Positions 63,189-64,000 of a stretch of 64,000 nucleotides of DNA are shown here, piece after piece. Both the position numbers and the translations under genes were made by a program. Numbering within the stretch: the stretch's first letter is position 1; each line of letters begins with the position of its first letter. The notes below the pieces were generated by a model. The model had not been told where the DNA came from. It saw nothing but the letters and a program-made list of their open reading frames with translations, and did no database searches. Origin of the DNA: Chitinophagales bacterium (GTDB taxonomy: Bacteria > Bacteroidota > Bacteroidia > Chitinophagales > Saprospiraceae); assembly GCA_017303875.1 (NCBI GenBank), contig JAFLBP010000006.1, positions 62,001 through 126,000 of the forward strand, read 5' to 3'.

Positions 63189-64000
63189 ACGGCAAAGGCT
63201 TTTTGTGATTGATGTTGGAGCAGGTGTCGGGCGTAGGCCAGCAGATTTTCTTCCTGAAAATGCCGCATGGTGATGAAAAGATCTTTTTCTCCCCGACCGG
63301 AAGCATTAATAACCACGACGTCGGCCGGCGTCAGCGTAGCCGCCAGTTCAAAAGCATAGGCAAATGCGTGGGCCGATTCGAGGGCCGGAATCAGGCCCTC
63401 CTCGCGCGCGAGGCGTTGCACAGCCGCCAGGGCAGCTTCGTCGGATGCGCGTTCAAACTCAACGCGCCCCGCATCGGCCAGCCAGGCGAGAATCGGGCTG
63501 ACACCGCAGTAATCCAGTCCGGCTGAAACCGAGCTGGTATTACTGATATTGCCGCCGTCGTCTTGCAGAAAGTATGAATAATATCCTTCAAAGATGCCGG
63601 GTTGGCCATCGAGCAACTTGGCGGCGTGCTCGCCGGGCTGCTTGCCATGTCCGCCGGCTTCCACACCGATCAGACGCACTTCGGCATCGTCCAAAAAATC
63701 AAAAAACATACCCATGGCATTGGAGCCGCCGCCCACACAGGCTACGCAGGCATTGGGCAGTCGCCCCGTCAGGCTTTCGCATTGACTGCGAATTTCTTCC
63801 CCGACCACCTTCTGAAAAAAGGTATTCATGGCCGGGTAAGGATGCGGGCCCACCGCCGAACCGAGCAGGTAAAAACTCGTTGGGTTGGCTACCCAGTCTT
63901 TAAATGCCGCAATCACGGCATCATTGAGCGTTTGGCTGCCGTCTTCTACAGCCACCACCGTAGCGCCTAGCAGTTCCATCCAGTACACATTGGGGCGCTG
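63185..64000 (-). CDS. trpB: tryptophan synthase beta subunit (N-terminus outside window)
   Basis: The frame runs off the right edge in an open state (bases 64000-63989 continue as QRPN before VYWMELLGA), so about the C-terminal 270 residues are present. Landmarks are YFLQ... and the PLP phosphate loop CVGGGSNAMGMF, the COMM-domain region NPTSFYLLGSAVGPHPYP, and GVEAGG; the PLP-binding lysine lies outside the window. The short ATG at 63988 is internal, not the start. Overlaps trpA by 4 bases. Confidence 0.95.
   Translation of the reverse strand, partial: QRPNVYWMELLGATVVAVEDGSQTLNDAVIAAFKDWVANPTSFYLLGSAVGPHPYPAMNTFFQKVVGEEIRSQCESLTGRLPNACVACVGGGSNAMGMFFDFLDDAEVRLIGVEAGGHGKQPGEHAAKLLDGQPGIFEGYYSYFLQDDGGNISNTSSVSAGLDYCGVSPILAWLADAGRVEFERASDEAALAAVQRLAREEGLIPALESAHAFAYAFELAATLTPADVVVINASGRGEKDLFITMRHFQEENLLAYARHLLQHQSQKAFAV

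Overview
This 64-kb window is a chromosomal segment of a Bacteroidota bacterium, most likely of the Saprospiria/Lewinella type (inference). The evidence is repeated type IX secretion (T9SS) C-terminal sorting domains, a TonB-dependent receptor with an N-terminal carboxypeptidase-regulatory-like domain, Bacteroidota -7 promoter boxes (TAnnTTTG) before many genes, a tandem-repeat PKD-like surface protein, and the Bacteroidota form of the arginine operon. Most of the window is GC-rich. The stretch from about 25.5 to 32.8 kb is clearly more AT-rich and looks like an accessory island. No tRNA, rRNA or CRISPR array was seen.

Layout. 1-6093 (-): 5' part of a giant secreted protein with 19 in-frame repeats of about 86 residues, running off the left edge. 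6488-23.0 kb: mainly housekeeping genes: prfA; a three-gene operon of beta-barrel protein, orphan histidine kinase and metallopeptidase; mfd; lipA-glycosyltransferase-cinA; cvpA-hemB-tatD; a 123-bp direct-repeat array; gabD. 23.06-25.43 kb: a secreted T9SS protein with dockerin-like and cohesin-like segments. 25.6-32.7 kb: accessory island with a Crp/Fnr remnant, an AAA ATPase with a nuclease-like C-terminus behind a double inverted repeat, a RibD-type reductase, and a compact three-gene operon (self-cleaving-type S24 repressor, Eco57I-like N6-adenine methyltransferase, separate PD-(D/E)XK-like protein).

32.8-41.0 kb: a near-complete arginine operon (GNAT-argG-argC-argD-argF'-argB-argE-argH). 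Val90 of its transcarbamylase predicts N-succinyl rather than N-acetyl intermediates. 41.6-45.5 kb: the most striking locus, seven tandem paralogous lipoprotein genes with almost identical ends, identical 24-bp spacers and strongly different central cores, followed after 31 bp by a 1,491-residue T9SS protein combining an alpha/beta-hydrolase with a beta-helix. 50.1-60.5 kb: lepA, an MltA-type lytic transglycosylase, a cleaved-adhesin-like T9SS protein, tadA, a TonB-dependent receptor, an SPFH protein, a 160-bp MITE-like palindrome and an M3 peptidase. 60.5-64 kb: a beta-barrel protein, then trpB-trpA and a DAHP synthase/chorismate mutase fusion of aromatic amino-acid synthesis.

Cross-cutting pattern: three intergenic sites (21.2, 34.1 and 61.2 kb) hold degenerate heptamer-phased repeats. 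At two of them the repeat is arranged as an inverted pair and supplies the last codons of the neighbouring gene.
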